Part shown: positions 1 to 8,928 of the stretch, piece by piece
Layout of the letters: each line of letters begins with the position of its first letter
Position numbering within the stretch: the first letter of the stretch is position 1
Position numbers and translations under genes: made by a program
The notes under the pieces: generated by a model
Told to the model about the DNA's origin: nothing
The model's input: only the letters and a program-made list of their open reading frames with translations
Databases searched by the model: none
From: MPNP01 sp965215545
Lineage (GTDB): Bacteria > Pseudomonadota > Alphaproteobacteria > Rhodobacterales > Rhodobacteraceae
DNA: 64,000 nt
Reading direction: 5' to 3'
Assembly: GCA_965215545.1 (NCBI GenBank)
Contig: OZ244066.1
Location: 2,418,001-2,482,000, forward strand

Positions 1-178
1 TCGACTCGTCAATTCTTCCCTTTTTTGATTTGCGTTCAACAACATTGAGACGTCCGTCGATCACTCTTGCTCCATGAGACTTCAGTTGCTCACGAAGCGC
101 AGACAAAACTACATTCAATTCCCTTACATTTTCCTTTAATCGTAGGTATTTATCAACTGCCAGCTGCTCTTCTCGCAT
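1..178 (-). CDS. Partial hypothetical protein, N-terminal 59 residues
   Basis: An open frame begins at the ATG at 178 and runs leftward off the window edge without a stop. The visible residues are charged and helix-prone (MREEQLAVDKYLRLKENVRE, later RLNVVERKSKKGRID), which suggests a coiled-coil or small DNA-associated protein. Codon use is AT-rich, unlike the GC-rich genes that follow, so the segment may be acquired DNA. I do not recognise a family. The call rests only on an uninterrupted frame of 178 bases. Confidence 0.4.
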   Translation of the reverse strand, partial: MREEQLAVDKYLRLKENVRELNVVLSALREQLKSHGARVIDGRLNVVERKSKKGRIDES

Positions 179-266
179 AATGCCTGCTCTCCATAACCAT
201 CCCAATGCTGAGATCTGGCTGTATATTCCAGACCAGAAGAGAGAATATATTCCTGATACTTGTGAG

Positions 267-1382
267 CTATATGATACAGGATCCTGTTTTGAGATCAAAG
301 AAAGCGACCCTGTCCATGTTGATGACGAAGTCGGCCGGGGTGCCGGGTCTGACGTCGGTATCGGCGCGCATGCGGGCCGTGCACTCGATGTCACCGATCC
401 GGGTCGTGACATAGGTATCGGAACCGGCGGGTTCCGAGAGGATGACGGGACTCGAAAAGCGTTCGAGGTGCCGGGAACGCTGGTCGGCACCATCGACATC
501 GGTAAGGGACTCGGGCCGGATGCCAAGGGTGACCGATTGACCGGCGCGCGCCCGGAGTGCCGGGCTGGGGTCGGGCAGGGTGAGCGAGATGGCGGGGCCG
601 GTGGCCGCCGAGGGGCTGGCCCGCAGCGTGTCGCCGTCGAGTGTCAGGGTGACGGGCACCAGATTCATGGCCGGCGAGCCCATGAACGTGGCCACGAAGA
701 GATTGGCCGGGTGATCGTAAATGTCCTTGGGTGTGCCCAGCTGCTGGACATGGCCGTTGTTCATGACCGCAATGCGGGTCGAGAGTGTCAGGGCCTCGAT
801 CTGGTCGTGGGTGACATAGACAATCGTGGTGCCGAGGTTCTGGTGGAGTTTCTTGATCTCGGTCCGCATGTCAACGCGGAGTTTGGCATCAAGATTCGAG
901 AGGGGTTCGTCGAAGAGGAAGACATCCGGATTGCGGACCAGGGCCCGACCCATGGCGACGCGCTGGCGCTGCCCACCCGAGAGTTGGCCGGGTTTGCGGT
1001 CCAGGAGACCCTCGATCTGGAGGAGTTCGGCGACTCCCTGCAGGGCCCTGGTGCGTTCGGGTTTGGGTGTGCCATGCATCTCGAGGCCGAAGGTGATGTT
1101 CTGGGCGACCGTCATGTTGGGGTAGAGGGCATAGGACTGGAAGACCATGGCGATGTTGCGGCGGGAGGGATGCACCTCATTCATCAGGGTGCCCTTGATG
1201 CGGATTTCGCCGCTGGTGATGTCCTCGAGACCTGCAATGATGTTGAGAAGGGTGGACTTGCCACAGCCCGAGGGACCCACGAGGACAAGAAACTCGCCTT
1301 CCTCGACGGCGATATCGATGTCATGCAACACCTCGACCGGGCCATAGGACTTCGTGGCGTTGCGGATTTCAAGGAATGCCAT
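267..1382 (-). CDS. Sugar ABC transporter ATP-binding protein, MalK/UgpC family
   Basis: This 371-residue cytoplasmic ATPase would drive the MalF/MalG-type permeases encoded just upstream. The Walker A motif GPSGCGKST lies at residues 36-44, the signature LSGGQ at 134-138, Walker B VFLFDEP at 154-160 and the switch histidine in VTHDQIEA at about 192. After residue 236 comes the C-terminal regulatory (TOBE-type) half typical of MalK/UgpC, so the length is normal. It is the last gene of the operon, two bases after the permease. Family assignment is firm. The sugar or polyol carried cannot be read from the ATPase. Confidence 0.93.
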   Translation of the reverse strand: MAFLEIRNATKSYGPVEVLHDIDIAVEEGEFLVLVGPSGCGKSTLLNIIAGLEDITSGEIRIKGTLMNEVHPSRRNIAMVFQSYALYPNMTVAQNITFGLEMHGTPKPERTRALQGVAELLQIEGLLDRKPGQLSGGQRQRVAMGRALVRNPDVFLFDEPLSNLDAKLRVDMRTEIKKLHQNLGTTIVYVTHDQIEALTLSTRIAVMNNGHVQQLGTPKDIYDHPANLFVATFMGSPAMNLVPVTLTLDGDTLRASPSAATGPAISLTLPDPSPALRARAGQSVTLGIRPESLTDVDGADQRSRHLERFSSPVILSEPAGSDTYVTTRIGDIECTARMRADTDVRPGTPADFVINMDRVAFFDLKTGSCII

Positions 1383-1384
1383 GA

Positions 1385-2266
1385 TCAGCCTTTCACGGAA
1401 CCCGCCATCAGACCGCGAACAAAGTAGCGGCCAGCGACAATGTAGACAAGCAGGGTGGGGAGGGCCGCCAGGATCGCGCCGGCGAAATGCACATTGTATT
1501 CCTTCACGCCGGTTGATGACTGGACAAGGTTGTTGAGGGCCACTGTCATCGGTTGCGACGAGAAGTCAGCAAACGAGGCCCCGAAGAGGAAGTCGTTCCA
1601 GATGTTGGTGAACTGCCAGATGATGCTGACCACCGTGATGGGGCCTGAACTCGGCAGGAGAATCCGCCAGAAGATCTGGAAGAACCCGGCCCCGTCGATC
1701 TGGGCGGCCCGGACCAGTTCCGTCGGAAACGCGGCATAGTAATTGCGGTAATAGAGTGTTGTGAACCCGATGCCATAGACCACATGCACCAGAACGAGCC
1801 CCGGGGTTGTCCCGGCCAACCCGAAGACACCCAGGATGCGGGCCATGGGAATGAGGACAATCTGGAACGGGATGAAACAGGCGAACAGCATCAGCCCGAA
1901 GATGATCGTGTCCCAGCGAAAGCGCCACTTGGTCAGGACATAGCCGTTGAGGGCTCCCAGGATCGTCGAGATGACCACGGCGGGGACAACCATCTTGATC
2001 GAGTTCCAGAAATACGGTCTGAGGCCGGTGGCCTGCACGCCGACCTGGGCTTCGGACCATGCCTGGCGCCACGGCTCCAGAGTCCAGACATCCGGGAAGG
2101 AGATCATGTTGCCTCCGGTGATTTCGGCCAGGGGCTTGACGGAGTTCACCAGCATCACAAACAGCGGCAGCAGGTAGAACAGGGCAAAGAGCAGGAGGAC
2201 AAGGTAGATAAGGGCCTTGGTGATCCGCCCCGTCCGTATCGCGGTGCCCTGGGTCAGGGTGGTCAT
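1385..2266 (-). CDS. Carbohydrate ABC transporter permease, MalG family
   Basis: A 293-residue inner-membrane protein with about six hydrophobic segments, the first at residues 18-40. The EAA loop that docks on the ATPase is visible at about 183-208 (ELVRAAQIDGAGFFQIFWRI). Its start overlaps the end of the MalF-type permease by 4 bases, indicating translational coupling. Together with that permease it forms the channel of the CUT1-type importer. Substrate is unknown; neighbouring isomerase, DUF993 and SDR genes point to a sugar or inositol-like polyol. Confidence 0.92.
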   Translation of the reverse strand: MTTLTQGTAIRTGRITKALIYLVLLLFALFYLLPLFVMLVNSVKPLAEITGGNMISFPDVWTLEPWRQAWSEAQVGVQATGLRPYFWNSIKMVVPAVVISTILGALNGYVLTKWRFRWDTIIFGLMLFACFIPFQIVLIPMARILGVFGLAGTTPGLVLVHVVYGIGFTTLYYRNYYAAFPTELVRAAQIDGAGFFQIFWRILLPSSGPITVVSIIWQFTNIWNDFLFGASFADFSSQPMTVALNNLVQSSTGVKEYNVHFAGAILAALPTLLVYIVAGRYFVRGLMAGSVKG

Positions 2267-3159
2267 CGCGCCCTCTCACGCAGTTCGGAATAGAGGTACG
2301 GAATCATGATGGCGGCGATCGTCATCAACATGATCGTGGCCGATGCTGCGCCGATGCCCATCTGATTGCGGGTGAATGTGTAGGAATACATGAAGGTTGC
2401 CGGCAGTTCGGTTGCCCGTCCCGGACCGCCACCGGTGAGGGCAATCACGAGATCGTAGGTCTTGATGGCCAGATGGGCCAGGATGACAAAGGCGCTCAGA
2501 AAAGCCGGTCGCAGCAGGGGAATGCAGATCCGCCGGTAGAGATTCCAGTTCGATGCACCATCGATCTGGGCCGCCTTGAGGATCTCGTTGTCGATGCCTC
2601 GCAGCCCGGCAAGGAACATGGCCATGACGAAACCCGAGGTCTGCCAGACGGCGGCCAGGACCACCGTGTAGATGGCAAAATCCCGGTTCTTGATCCAGTC
2701 AAACTGGAAACTTGCCCAACCGAGGACATGCATCGTGTTCTCAAGACCGATCCCGGGGTCAAGCATCCACTTCCAGGCCGTCCCCGAGACGATGAACGAG
2801 AGGGCCATTGGATAGAGATAGATGGGTCGCAGGACACCCTCGCCTCGGATCTTCTGGTCAAGGAAGATCGCCAGCACCAGGCCGATCGCCGTGCAGATTC
2901 CCATATACAGGACGGCAAACACGGCCATGTTTGTCACGGCCACTTCCCAGTGTCGGAGCTGGAAGAGTTTGGAATAGTTTTCCCAGCCAACCCAGCCAAA
3001 ACTGGGCAGGATCCGGCTGTCGGTGAATGAGAGGTAGGCAGTGAAGAGGATGAAGCCGTAGACAAACACCAGCGTCATTGCCAGCGATGGCGAGAGGACA
3101 AGCCGGGGGAGCCAGACCTGCAACCGGCTGCGCAAGGTCGGCGAGGCAGAGACGGTCAT
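2263..3159 (-). CDS. Carbohydrate ABC transporter permease, MalF family
   Basis: A 298-residue membrane protein with six predicted transmembrane segments and the EAA motif (EILKAAQIDGASNWNLYRRI) near residues 193-212. It follows the binding-protein gene after about 100 bases containing a stem-loop and overlaps the MalG-type gene by 4 bases. Length and order (binding protein, MalF, MalG, ATPase) match a CUT1 importer. It lacks the long periplasmic loop of enterobacterial MalF, as usual for this broader family. Confidence 0.92.
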   Translation of the reverse strand: MTVSASPTLRSRLQVWLPRLVLSPSLAMTLVFVYGFILFTAYLSFTDSRILPSFGWVGWENYSKLFQLRHWEVAVTNMAVFAVLYMGICTAIGLVLAIFLDQKIRGEGVLRPIYLYPMALSFIVSGTAWKWMLDPGIGLENTMHVLGWASFQFDWIKNRDFAIYTVVLAAVWQTSGFVMAMFLAGLRGIDNEILKAAQIDGASNWNLYRRICIPLLRPAFLSAFVILAHLAIKTYDLVIALTGGGPGRATELPATFMYSYTFTRNQMGIGAASATIMLMTIAAIMIPYLYSELRERAR

Positions 3160-3207
3160 GCCACAATCTTATAAACGTGTCTTGTAATCTTGCAAATCCT
3201 GCAGGAT

Positions 3208-3233
3208 GGCCAGCGGTTCGTAACCCGCTGGCC
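3208..3233 (-). terminator. Stem-loop between binding-protein and permease genes
   Basis: A perfect 9-base stem (3208-3216 with 3225-3233) and an 8-base loop lie in the intergenic gap after the binding-protein stop. There is no following T-run on the minus strand. Such hairpins often stabilise the upstream binding-protein message or cut read-through into the permeases. The stem is seen directly; the role is inferred. Confidence 0.5.
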
Positions 3234-3260
3234 GTTCAGTCGTCATGTGCGACGGAGATC

Positions 3261-4511
3261 CTACTGCGCAATCGAAATGGCGCTGACGAGTTCCTCGACC
3301 GCCGTGGCGCTGTCGTACTCGCCATTGAAGTGGGCGGTGACGACATCATAGACGGCATTCTTGACGCCGGCAGGTGCCGCATGACCATGCGCCATGGAAC
3401 CGAAGAGGTTGCCGCTGGCCGCTGCGGCGGCCAGATCCTTCATGCCCTGCTTGCCACAATCGTCAAAATCGGCGTCCGGGACATCGGTGCGGGCCGGAAC
3501 CGAGCCCTTGACGACGTTGAAGGCAGACTGGAAGGACGGCGACAGGATTGCACTGGCCAGGGCCGCCTGTTCTGCCGAGACAACACCGCCCTGGTCAAAC
3601 ATGGCAAACTGGTCGGCGTTGAAGGTCACCTGCTCTGTGGTGCCCGGGAACCGGAAGCAGAGGAAGTCCTGGCCGGGGACCTTGCCGGCATTCAGGAATT
3701 CACCCTTGGCCCAGTCGCCCATCATCTGGAAGGCGGCCTCGCCGTTGATCACCATGGCTGTGGCCAGATTCCAGTCACGTCCGGAGAAATTCTCATCGAC
3801 ATGGGCACGGATGAAGGCCATCCGGTCGAAGGCTTCCTGCATCGTGTCCGAGCCAAGAGCATCTTCATCAAGATCGATGAAGGCGGCCTTGTAGAAGGCC
3901 GGACCCCCGGTTGACATGACCACTGCATCGAAGGCTGTTGCCTCCTGCCAGGGTTGGCCGCCCTGGGCAATTGGTGTCACGCCGGCTGCTGCCAGCGTTT
4001 CCACGGCTGCGGTGAATTCATCCCAGGTCGTCGGCACGGCGATGCCGTTGGCATCAAGGATGGACTTGTTGGCCCAGACCCAGTTGGTCGAATGGACATT
4101 GACCGGGGCGGAGATCCACTTGCCATCATGTTTGGCAAAGGCCTGCAGGGCCTCCGGGACCACAGCGTCCCAGCCTTCCTGCTCGGCGAGGTCATTGAGG
4201 TTGGCCAGGGCCCCTTCCCTGGCCCAGTCAAGGATGTCAAAGCCAAGCATCTGGACAGCCGTCGGGGCGTTCCCCGCCGTGACCCGGGCCCTGAGCACCG
4301 TCATGGCCTGCTCGCCACCACCGCCGGCAACCGGCATGTCATTCCAGCCAATTCCCTGGCTCTGGAGGTCCTCCTTCAGCACATTCAGGGCCGCGGCTTC
4401 ACCGCCACTGGTCCACCAGTGCAGAACCTCGACATCGGCGGCTTGCGCACCACCGGCTGCCAGAGCAGCCGCGGCAAGGATGCCGGTGAGTTTTGTCTTC
4501 AGTCGTGTCAT
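3261..4511 (-). CDS. Extracellular sugar-binding protein of ABC transporter
   Basis: A periplasmic solute-binding protein of 416 residues (family 1, MalE/UgpB-like). The start chosen is the ATG at 4511, which gives a clean Sec signal peptide (MTRLKTKLTGILAAAALAAG, cleavage after the following AQA) and has an AAGGGA about 9 bases upstream. Mature residues begin ADVEVLHWWTSGGE, typical of sugar-binding members. It is separated by about 180 bases from the enzyme genes upstream and followed by the permeases, so it may have its own promoter. The ligand is not identifiable by eye. Confidence 0.92.
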   Translation of the reverse strand: MTRLKTKLTGILAAAALAAGGAQAADVEVLHWWTSGGEAAALNVLKEDLQSQGIGWNDMPVAGGGGEQAMTVLRARVTAGNAPTAVQMLGFDILDWAREGALANLNDLAEQEGWDAVVPEALQAFAKHDGKWISAPVNVHSTNWVWANKSILDANGIAVPTTWDEFTAAVETLAAAGVTPIAQGGQPWQEATAFDAVVMSTGGPAFYKAAFIDLDEDALGSDTMQEAFDRMAFIRAHVDENFSGRDWNLATAMVINGEAAFQMMGDWAKGEFLNAGKVPGQDFLCFRFPGTTEQVTFNADQFAMFDQGGVVSAEQAALASAILSPSFQSAFNVVKGSVPARTDVPDADFDDCGKQGMKDLAAAAASGNLFGSMAHGHAAPAGVKNAVYDVVTAHFNGEYDSATAVEELVSAISIAQ

Positions 4512-4619
4512 AAGAATCATTCCCTTCAAGGTTTTTCTGTCTGTTGCCCACAACCCACGAGAGCCGTGTTGGCCCGTCGTGGTGTGTCATGGCCAAGACC
4601 AGTCAATGCAACAGACGGT

Positions 4620-4649
4620 TACTTACGCCAGGACCGATCAGGAAATCAA
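4620..4649 (-). promoter_or_regulatory. Possible promoter for the sugar transporter genes
   Basis: On the minus strand a TTGATT (4644-4649) is followed after 18 bases by TAAGTA (4620-4625), about 110 bases before the binding-protein start. A short inverted repeat (CCGGTC/GACCGG, about 4661-4685) just upstream could end the enzyme transcript. Match to a sigma-70 promoter is weak and not tested. Confidence 0.25.
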
Positions 4650-4690
4650 GACTTGCCACCGGTCTATGACAGGTTCTTGACCGGCAGGCG

Positions 4691-5545
4691 TCAACAGACT
4701 GTCCGGAACCGCTCAACCATCACGTCGAGCACCTCTTCGGGATCGCGCCGCCACCAGTTCCGGGCTGAAAAAATCTCGACCTCACATGCCCCCTGATACC
4801 CCCCGCCTTCCACAGCCTGGCGGATCGCCCTGAGATCAGCCACGCCATCGCCCATCATGCCCCGATCCAGCAGCATGTCCGTGGTTGACTCCAGCCAGTC
4901 GCAGAGATGATAGCCGAGGATCCGGCCTTTGCCCTCTTCAGCCAGCACCGATGCCAGGGAGGTGTCCCACCAGACGTGATAGACATCGATGGCGACCCCC
5001 ACATTGGGCGCATCGACCCGCCGGCAGAGATCGAGGGCTTCCCGGGCGGTAAAGAGACAGGTCCGATTGCCTCCGAACATGGGATTGAGGGGTTCGAGAG
5101 CCAGTTTCACCCCGAGGGGTGCAGCGAATTCAGCCAGCGCCCTGACCCGCTCGGCAAGAATTTTCTGGGTCTCCAGCACGCCCCTGGTTCCGGGCTCGGT
5201 ACCGCCCGTGACAATCGTCAGCACATCGGTGCCGAGTGCAGCTGCCATCTCGACAGACGATCGGGCCTCATCAAGGGTCGATGGGGCGTCCGGTCCGGTC
5301 AGGTAGGGTGTCCGGCAAAGACCGATGACACGCAGGCCGCCCGCCCGCACCCGTTCGCCAATGGCAATGGCTTCGGTGCCGATCTCGCGGCGCCAGAAGA
5401 CAAGTCCAGCCATCCCACGGGCCGCACAGGCATCGATCACCCTCTCGACCGGCCAGCCGGCCCCGTACCCGTCGAGATTGTGCCCAAGGGTTGCGGTGTT
5501 GAGGGCCAGTGCGTCGGTCGAGCAGGAAAAATCACGCAACACCAT
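4691..5545 (-). CDS. Sugar phosphate isomerase/epimerase family protein (TIM barrel)
   Basis: A 284-residue xylose-isomerase-like TIM-barrel protein (AP endonuclease family 2 fold). Visible family features are the acidic strand end LALEPLNPMF, the IDVYHVWW segment, and a late CEVEIFS strand, which normally supply divalent-metal ligands. The gene overlaps the DUF993 gene by 14 bases, so they are co-translated. In similar clusters such proteins isomerise or epimerise ketosugars or inosose derivatives before aldol cleavage. The exact substrate is not known. Confidence 0.85.
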   Translation of the reverse strand: MVLRDFSCSTDALALNTATLGHNLDGYGAGWPVERVIDACAARGMAGLVFWRREIGTEAIAIGERVRAGGLRVIGLCRTPYLTGPDAPSTLDEARSSVEMAAALGTDVLTIVTGGTEPGTRGVLETQKILAERVRALAEFAAPLGVKLALEPLNPMFGGNRTCLFTAREALDLCRRVDAPNVGVAIDVYHVWWDTSLASVLAEEGKGRILGYHLCDWLESTTDMLLDRGMMGDGVADLRAIRQAVEGGGYQGACEVEIFSARNWWRRDPEEVLDVMVERFRTVC

Positions 5546-6683
5546 AGAGACCCAACAGCTGTTTCATCCGGGCAGTGGCCCGGTCGGGATCCTGGAGCAG
5601 TCCGGCGGTATCGGCCAGGCGGAAACATGCAGCAAAATAGGGCAGGGGGCGGTGGGACTGGGCGCCATTGAGCATGATGAAGTGATCCTGGAGCCCATTG
5701 AGCCAGGCCAGGAACACAACCCCGGTCTTGTAATGTTGGGTCGGGGCCCGAAAGATTTCGCGGGCCAGAGGAACAGTCGGGTCAAGAATCCCGTGGAACG
5801 CCGCGACATCGCCGGTGTCAAGATGCCCGATGGCCGCCCCCACGACGGGTGCCAGCGGGTCAAAGATGCCAAGCAGGGCATGACTGTACCCATCGGCATC
5901 CCCGGCGATCAGTTCGGGATAGTTGAAATCATCACCGGTATACATCTTGACCGACGGCGGCAATTGCCGGCGCAGACTCACCTCCTTGTCCTTGTCGAGC
6001 AGCGAGATCTTGATCCCGTCAACTTTCGATTCCCGTTCCCTGATGATGGCCAGCACTGTCTCCATGGCCGGCGAAAAGTCGTCGGTCCCCCAGTACCCGG
6101 CGAGGGCCGGATCAAACATGGGGCCCAGCCAGTGCAGGATGACGGGTTCATCCGCTGCCTCGAGCACCTTGCGATACAGTGCCAGATAGTCGAGAGAGGA
6201 TGTGGCAACCTGTGCCAGGGCCCGCGATGCCATGATGATCAGGCGGCCGCCAGCCGCCTGGATGGCCTCCATCTGGTCCATGTAAGCCCTGAGGACATCA
6301 TCGACGCTCCTGCCATCAGCCGCGGCGATGTGATCGGTTCCACAGCCATTGTAGACAAGGGCATCAGGCACCTCCGCCCGCGTTCGGGTGATCAGGTCCA
6401 GGGCCCCGGGCCAATCAAGGCCCATCCCTCGCTGGGCGGTGTCCATGGCTTCGGCAATGCCCAGGCCCAGATCGGCAAGATGCCGGCGAAAGCCCATGGT
6501 GGCCTCCCAATCGATGCCTGCCGAACCCGTGGGGTCGGCGGATGCAAGGGGATCGGCAACCACATGGGCGGCGGCGAAGATGGTCCGGGAACTCGCCGCG
6601 CCCAGCGGTTGGGGCGCAATCGGTGTTCCCACAAGGGTGTAGTCGACAAGCTGTCCCCGTTCATCAGGGAGGGTGATGTGCAC
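5532..6683 (-). CDS. DUF993 family protein, dihydrodipicolinate-synthase-like
   Basis: A 383-residue protein whose body (ALVYNGCGTDHIAA, IMASRALAQVA, PVILHWLGPMFDP) matches the DUF993 group of DapA-like TIM barrels. Members sit in sugar-catabolic operons and are assumed to be aldolases or lyases, with no well-defined reaction. It lies 3 bases after the SDR gene and overlaps the isomerase gene, as part of one minus-strand operon. It starts with MHITLPDERG, which fits family length. Confidence 0.82.
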   Translation of the reverse strand: MHITLPDERGQLVDYTLVGTPIAPQPLGAASSRTIFAAAHVVADPLASADPTGSAGIDWEATMGFRRHLADLGLGIAEAMDTAQRGMGLDWPGALDLITRTRAEVPDALVYNGCGTDHIAAADGRSVDDVLRAYMDQMEAIQAAGGRLIIMASRALAQVATSSLDYLALYRKVLEAADEPVILHWLGPMFDPALAGYWGTDDFSPAMETVLAIIRERESKVDGIKISLLDKDKEVSLRRQLPPSVKMYTGDDFNYPELIAGDADGYSHALLGIFDPLAPVVGAAIGHLDTGDVAAFHGILDPTVPLAREIFRAPTQHYKTGVVFLAWLNGLQDHFIMLNGAQSHRPLPYFAACFRLADTAGLLQDPDRATARMKQLLGLYGVA

Positions 6684-6686
6684 AAC

Positions 6687-7460
6687 TCAGAACCTCGGGA
6701 CCAGCATGCCGCCGTCCGCTGCGATGCTGAGGCCGGTGGTGTATGGCAGTTTGCCGGTGGCCAGTGTTGCGATGATTGTGCCCATGTCCTCGGGTTGCCC
6801 CACATGGGGCAGCAGGGTCAGACCCTCCTTGGCACGCTTCTGATACTGATCGATGACGCCCGCGGTCATGTCGGTGGCAATCAGGCCGGGCTGCAGATCA
6901 TAAACCGCAATCCCCTCGCGCCCGAGCCGGACAGCCCAGCCCTTGGCAATCATCGCGGATGCGGCCTTGGAGATGGCATACTCAAGCCGGGGCTCGGCAA
7001 CGGCGACCGCATTGCTCGATGTGACGTTGATGATGGCATGGAACAGATCCTCCGGGCGTTGCCGGGCCAGCAGTCTTCTGGCGAAGGCCTGGATCAGGAA
7101 GAAAACGGCCTTGGTGTTGATGGCCAGGCAGCGGTCCCAACTCTCTTCGGTGACATCAAGAGGATCCCCACGATTCATGACGCTGACACCGGCATTGGTC
7201 ACAAGTGTGGTCAAGGGTCCGAGGGTGCGTTCCACCGTCTCAAGCACTGACTCGAAACCGGTGATGTCGACAACATCACACACAACCTCAATGGCCTCGA
7301 CCCCTTCAGTCCGAACGGCATCAAGCGCCGACTGCAGGTGGGGGCCGGCATGGGAGCCATGGACCGCGACCGCAAAACCCTGCTGCGCCAGGGCGACAGC
7401 CGCACCCCGACCGATTCCTCGACTTGAGCCCGTCACCAGGGCAACCTGACCCGTCATCAA
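6687..7460 (-). CDS. SDR family oxidoreductase (3-ketoacyl-reductase type)
   Basis: A 257-residue classical short-chain dehydrogenase. The nucleotide-binding TGSSRGIGRG is at residues 10-19, TNAG follows mid-protein, and the catalytic Ser/Tyr/Lys are in VTSSNA and YAISKAA. It likely oxidises or reduces a hydroxyl of the sugar-derived intermediate rather than acting in fatty-acid synthesis, since it is fused by overlap (4 bases) to the acyl-CoA dehydrogenase gene and followed by DUF993 and isomerase genes. Confidence 0.88.
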   Translation of the reverse strand: MMTGQVALVTGSSRGIGRGAAVALAQQGFAVAVHGSHAGPHLQSALDAVRTEGVEAIEVVCDVVDITGFESVLETVERTLGPLTTLVTNAGVSVMNRGDPLDVTEESWDRCLAINTKAVFFLIQAFARRLLARQRPEDLFHAIINVTSSNAVAVAEPRLEYAISKAASAMIAKGWAVRLGREGIAVYDLQPGLIATDMTAGVIDQYQKRAKEGLTLLPHVGQPEDMGTIIATLATGKLPYTTGLSIAADGGMLVPRF

Positions 7461-8614
7461 GCCGGTCCCCGCTTCATGAGTTCACGGGCGATGATCGTTC
7501 GCTGAATCTGGTTGGTCCCCTCATAGATTTGTGTGATCTTGGCATCGCGGTAGAGACGTTCGACCGCAAAGCCGCGAATATAGCCGGACCCGCCGAAAAT
7601 CTGCACGGCATCGGCTGTGCACTTCACCGCCGTATCCGTGGCAAAGCACTTGGCCATGCTGCACATACCTGTCGCAGCCTCACCCCGATCAATCTGCATG
7701 GCCGCTTCACGTGCCAGCAGACGGGCGGCGGTCGTTTCCTTGGCCATATCGGCCAGCATCCACTGGATTCCCTGGAAATCGAGAATGGGACGGCTGAACT
7801 GTTTGCGCTCTTTCGCATAATCAAGTGCGGCCTCCAATGCCGCCCGGGCAAGGCCGACAGCCAGCGCGGCGATACCAACCCGACCCTTGTCAAGAACGCT
7901 CATCATGATGTGGAATCCACGACTCTCCGGACCGAGGAGAGCCTCGGCAGGCAGCATGACATCCTTGAAGTGAAGTGCACCCACCGGACTGGCCCGTTGC
8001 CCCATCTTGTGCTCTCTGGCCCCCCGTTCAACCCCGCTGGTCTCGAGATCGACAACGAAGATCGACATGCCACGATGACCGGCATCCGGATCTGTGCGGG
8101 CCAGAACAAATGCCAGATCGGCAACGGGTGCATTGTGAATCCAGAGTTTGCCCCCGTTCAGTTTCCACCCCCCGCCATCCCGTACGGCTGTTGTCCGTAT
8201 GCCCGAGACATCCGAGCCGGCCTCGCTTTCGGTAATGCAATAGGCCACCTTGGTCCGGGATGTCATGATCCCGGCCAACCACCGATCCTGCTGGCTGGAT
8301 GTGCCATGCCGCACCAGCAATGTGGTGACCAGTTCCACCAGCCCGCACTGATCCGCCACACTGGCATATCCACGCGACAACTCCTCCATGACCAAAGCAT
8401 AGGTCAGCGTATCCAGACCCGCGCCGCCAAGGGTCTCGGGGACGCCAATGCCAAAAAGACCCAATTCGCCCATTTGCGCATAGAGCTCGACCGGGAATCG
8501 TTCGCTCCGGTCAAGCTCCTCGGCCATTGGCTGGATGACATCGGTCGCGAAGTCCCGTGCCAGCGTGCGGACCATCTCCTGTGCCTCGGTCAGACACATT
8601 CGTGAGAGTTCCAA
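7457..8614 (-). CDS. Acyl-CoA dehydrogenase
   Basis: A 385-residue FAD-dependent acyl-CoA dehydrogenase. Family hallmarks are AYCITESEAGSDVSG in the middle domain and the C-terminal IYEGTNQIQRTIIAREL, which carries the usual catalytic glutamate of the short-chain type. The start is a TTG at 8614 or the ATG five codons later (8599); neither has a strong ribosome site. It is the first gene of the operon that continues into SDR, DUF993 and sugar-transport genes, an unusual pairing of acyl-CoA and sugar functions. Confidence 0.9.
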   Translation of the reverse strand: MELSRMCLTEAQEMVRTLARDFATDVIQPMAEELDRSERFPVELYAQMGELGLFGIGVPETLGGAGLDTLTYALVMEELSRGYASVADQCGLVELVTTLLVRHGTSSQQDRWLAGIMTSRTKVAYCITESEAGSDVSGIRTTAVRDGGGWKLNGGKLWIHNAPVADLAFVLARTDPDAGHRGMSIFVVDLETSGVERGAREHKMGQRASPVGALHFKDVMLPAEALLGPESRGFHIMMSVLDKGRVGIAALAVGLARAALEAALDYAKERKQFSRPILDFQGIQWMLADMAKETTAARLLAREAAMQIDRGEAATGMCSMAKCFATDTAVKCTADAVQIFGGSGYIRGFAVERLYRDAKITQIYEGTNQIQRTIIARELMKRGPA

Positions 8615-8777
8615 TCTTCATGCTGACTGCACCTTTCGGCGGTGTACACAGGGTTGTGGACACAGCGATGCAACCGAACAATCTGGATGTGGACCATCAT
8701 GGACGCCCCTGCACTGGTTCCCCCGGCACGACCTCGCCGGAGTTCTGACCTTTAGCCTGATCTTGAGCAATTGTAAA

Positions 8778-8791
8778 TAACCAACTGTTTA
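8778..8791. promoter_or_regulatory. TetR-type operator-like palindrome upstream of the acyl-CoA dehydrogenase operon
   Basis: TAACCAACTGTTTA forms an imperfect inverted repeat (TAACC/GTTTA around a 4-base centre) about 165 bases before the acyl-CoA dehydrogenase start. It closely resembles the site at 17771-17784 and shares the TAACC half-site with the palindrome at 28372-28391. On the minus strand a TTAAGT...TACAAT pair with 15-base spacing spans it, so a bound repressor could block a promoter. Role is inferred from the repeated pattern. Confidence 0.4.
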
Positions 8792-8928
8792 CTTAAGTGC
8801 AACTGCCTTGCGGTCCCTGCTGGAACCTGATCGATGGACCAGGGTCCATTCGACCGGCGGTTCCCCGCAGGATCAAGACCCTTCCGCGCCAATTCGATTG
8901 CAACCGATGCCAAAAGAGCCGGCAACTG

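Noticed and set aside
5325..7250. Very long plus-strand open frame opposite the isomerase, DUF993 and SDR genes
   Set aside because: It is antisense to three genes with clear family motifs; the composition is rich in Gly, Asp, His and Gln as expected from the reverse of GC-rich coding sequence, and there is no domain resemblance.
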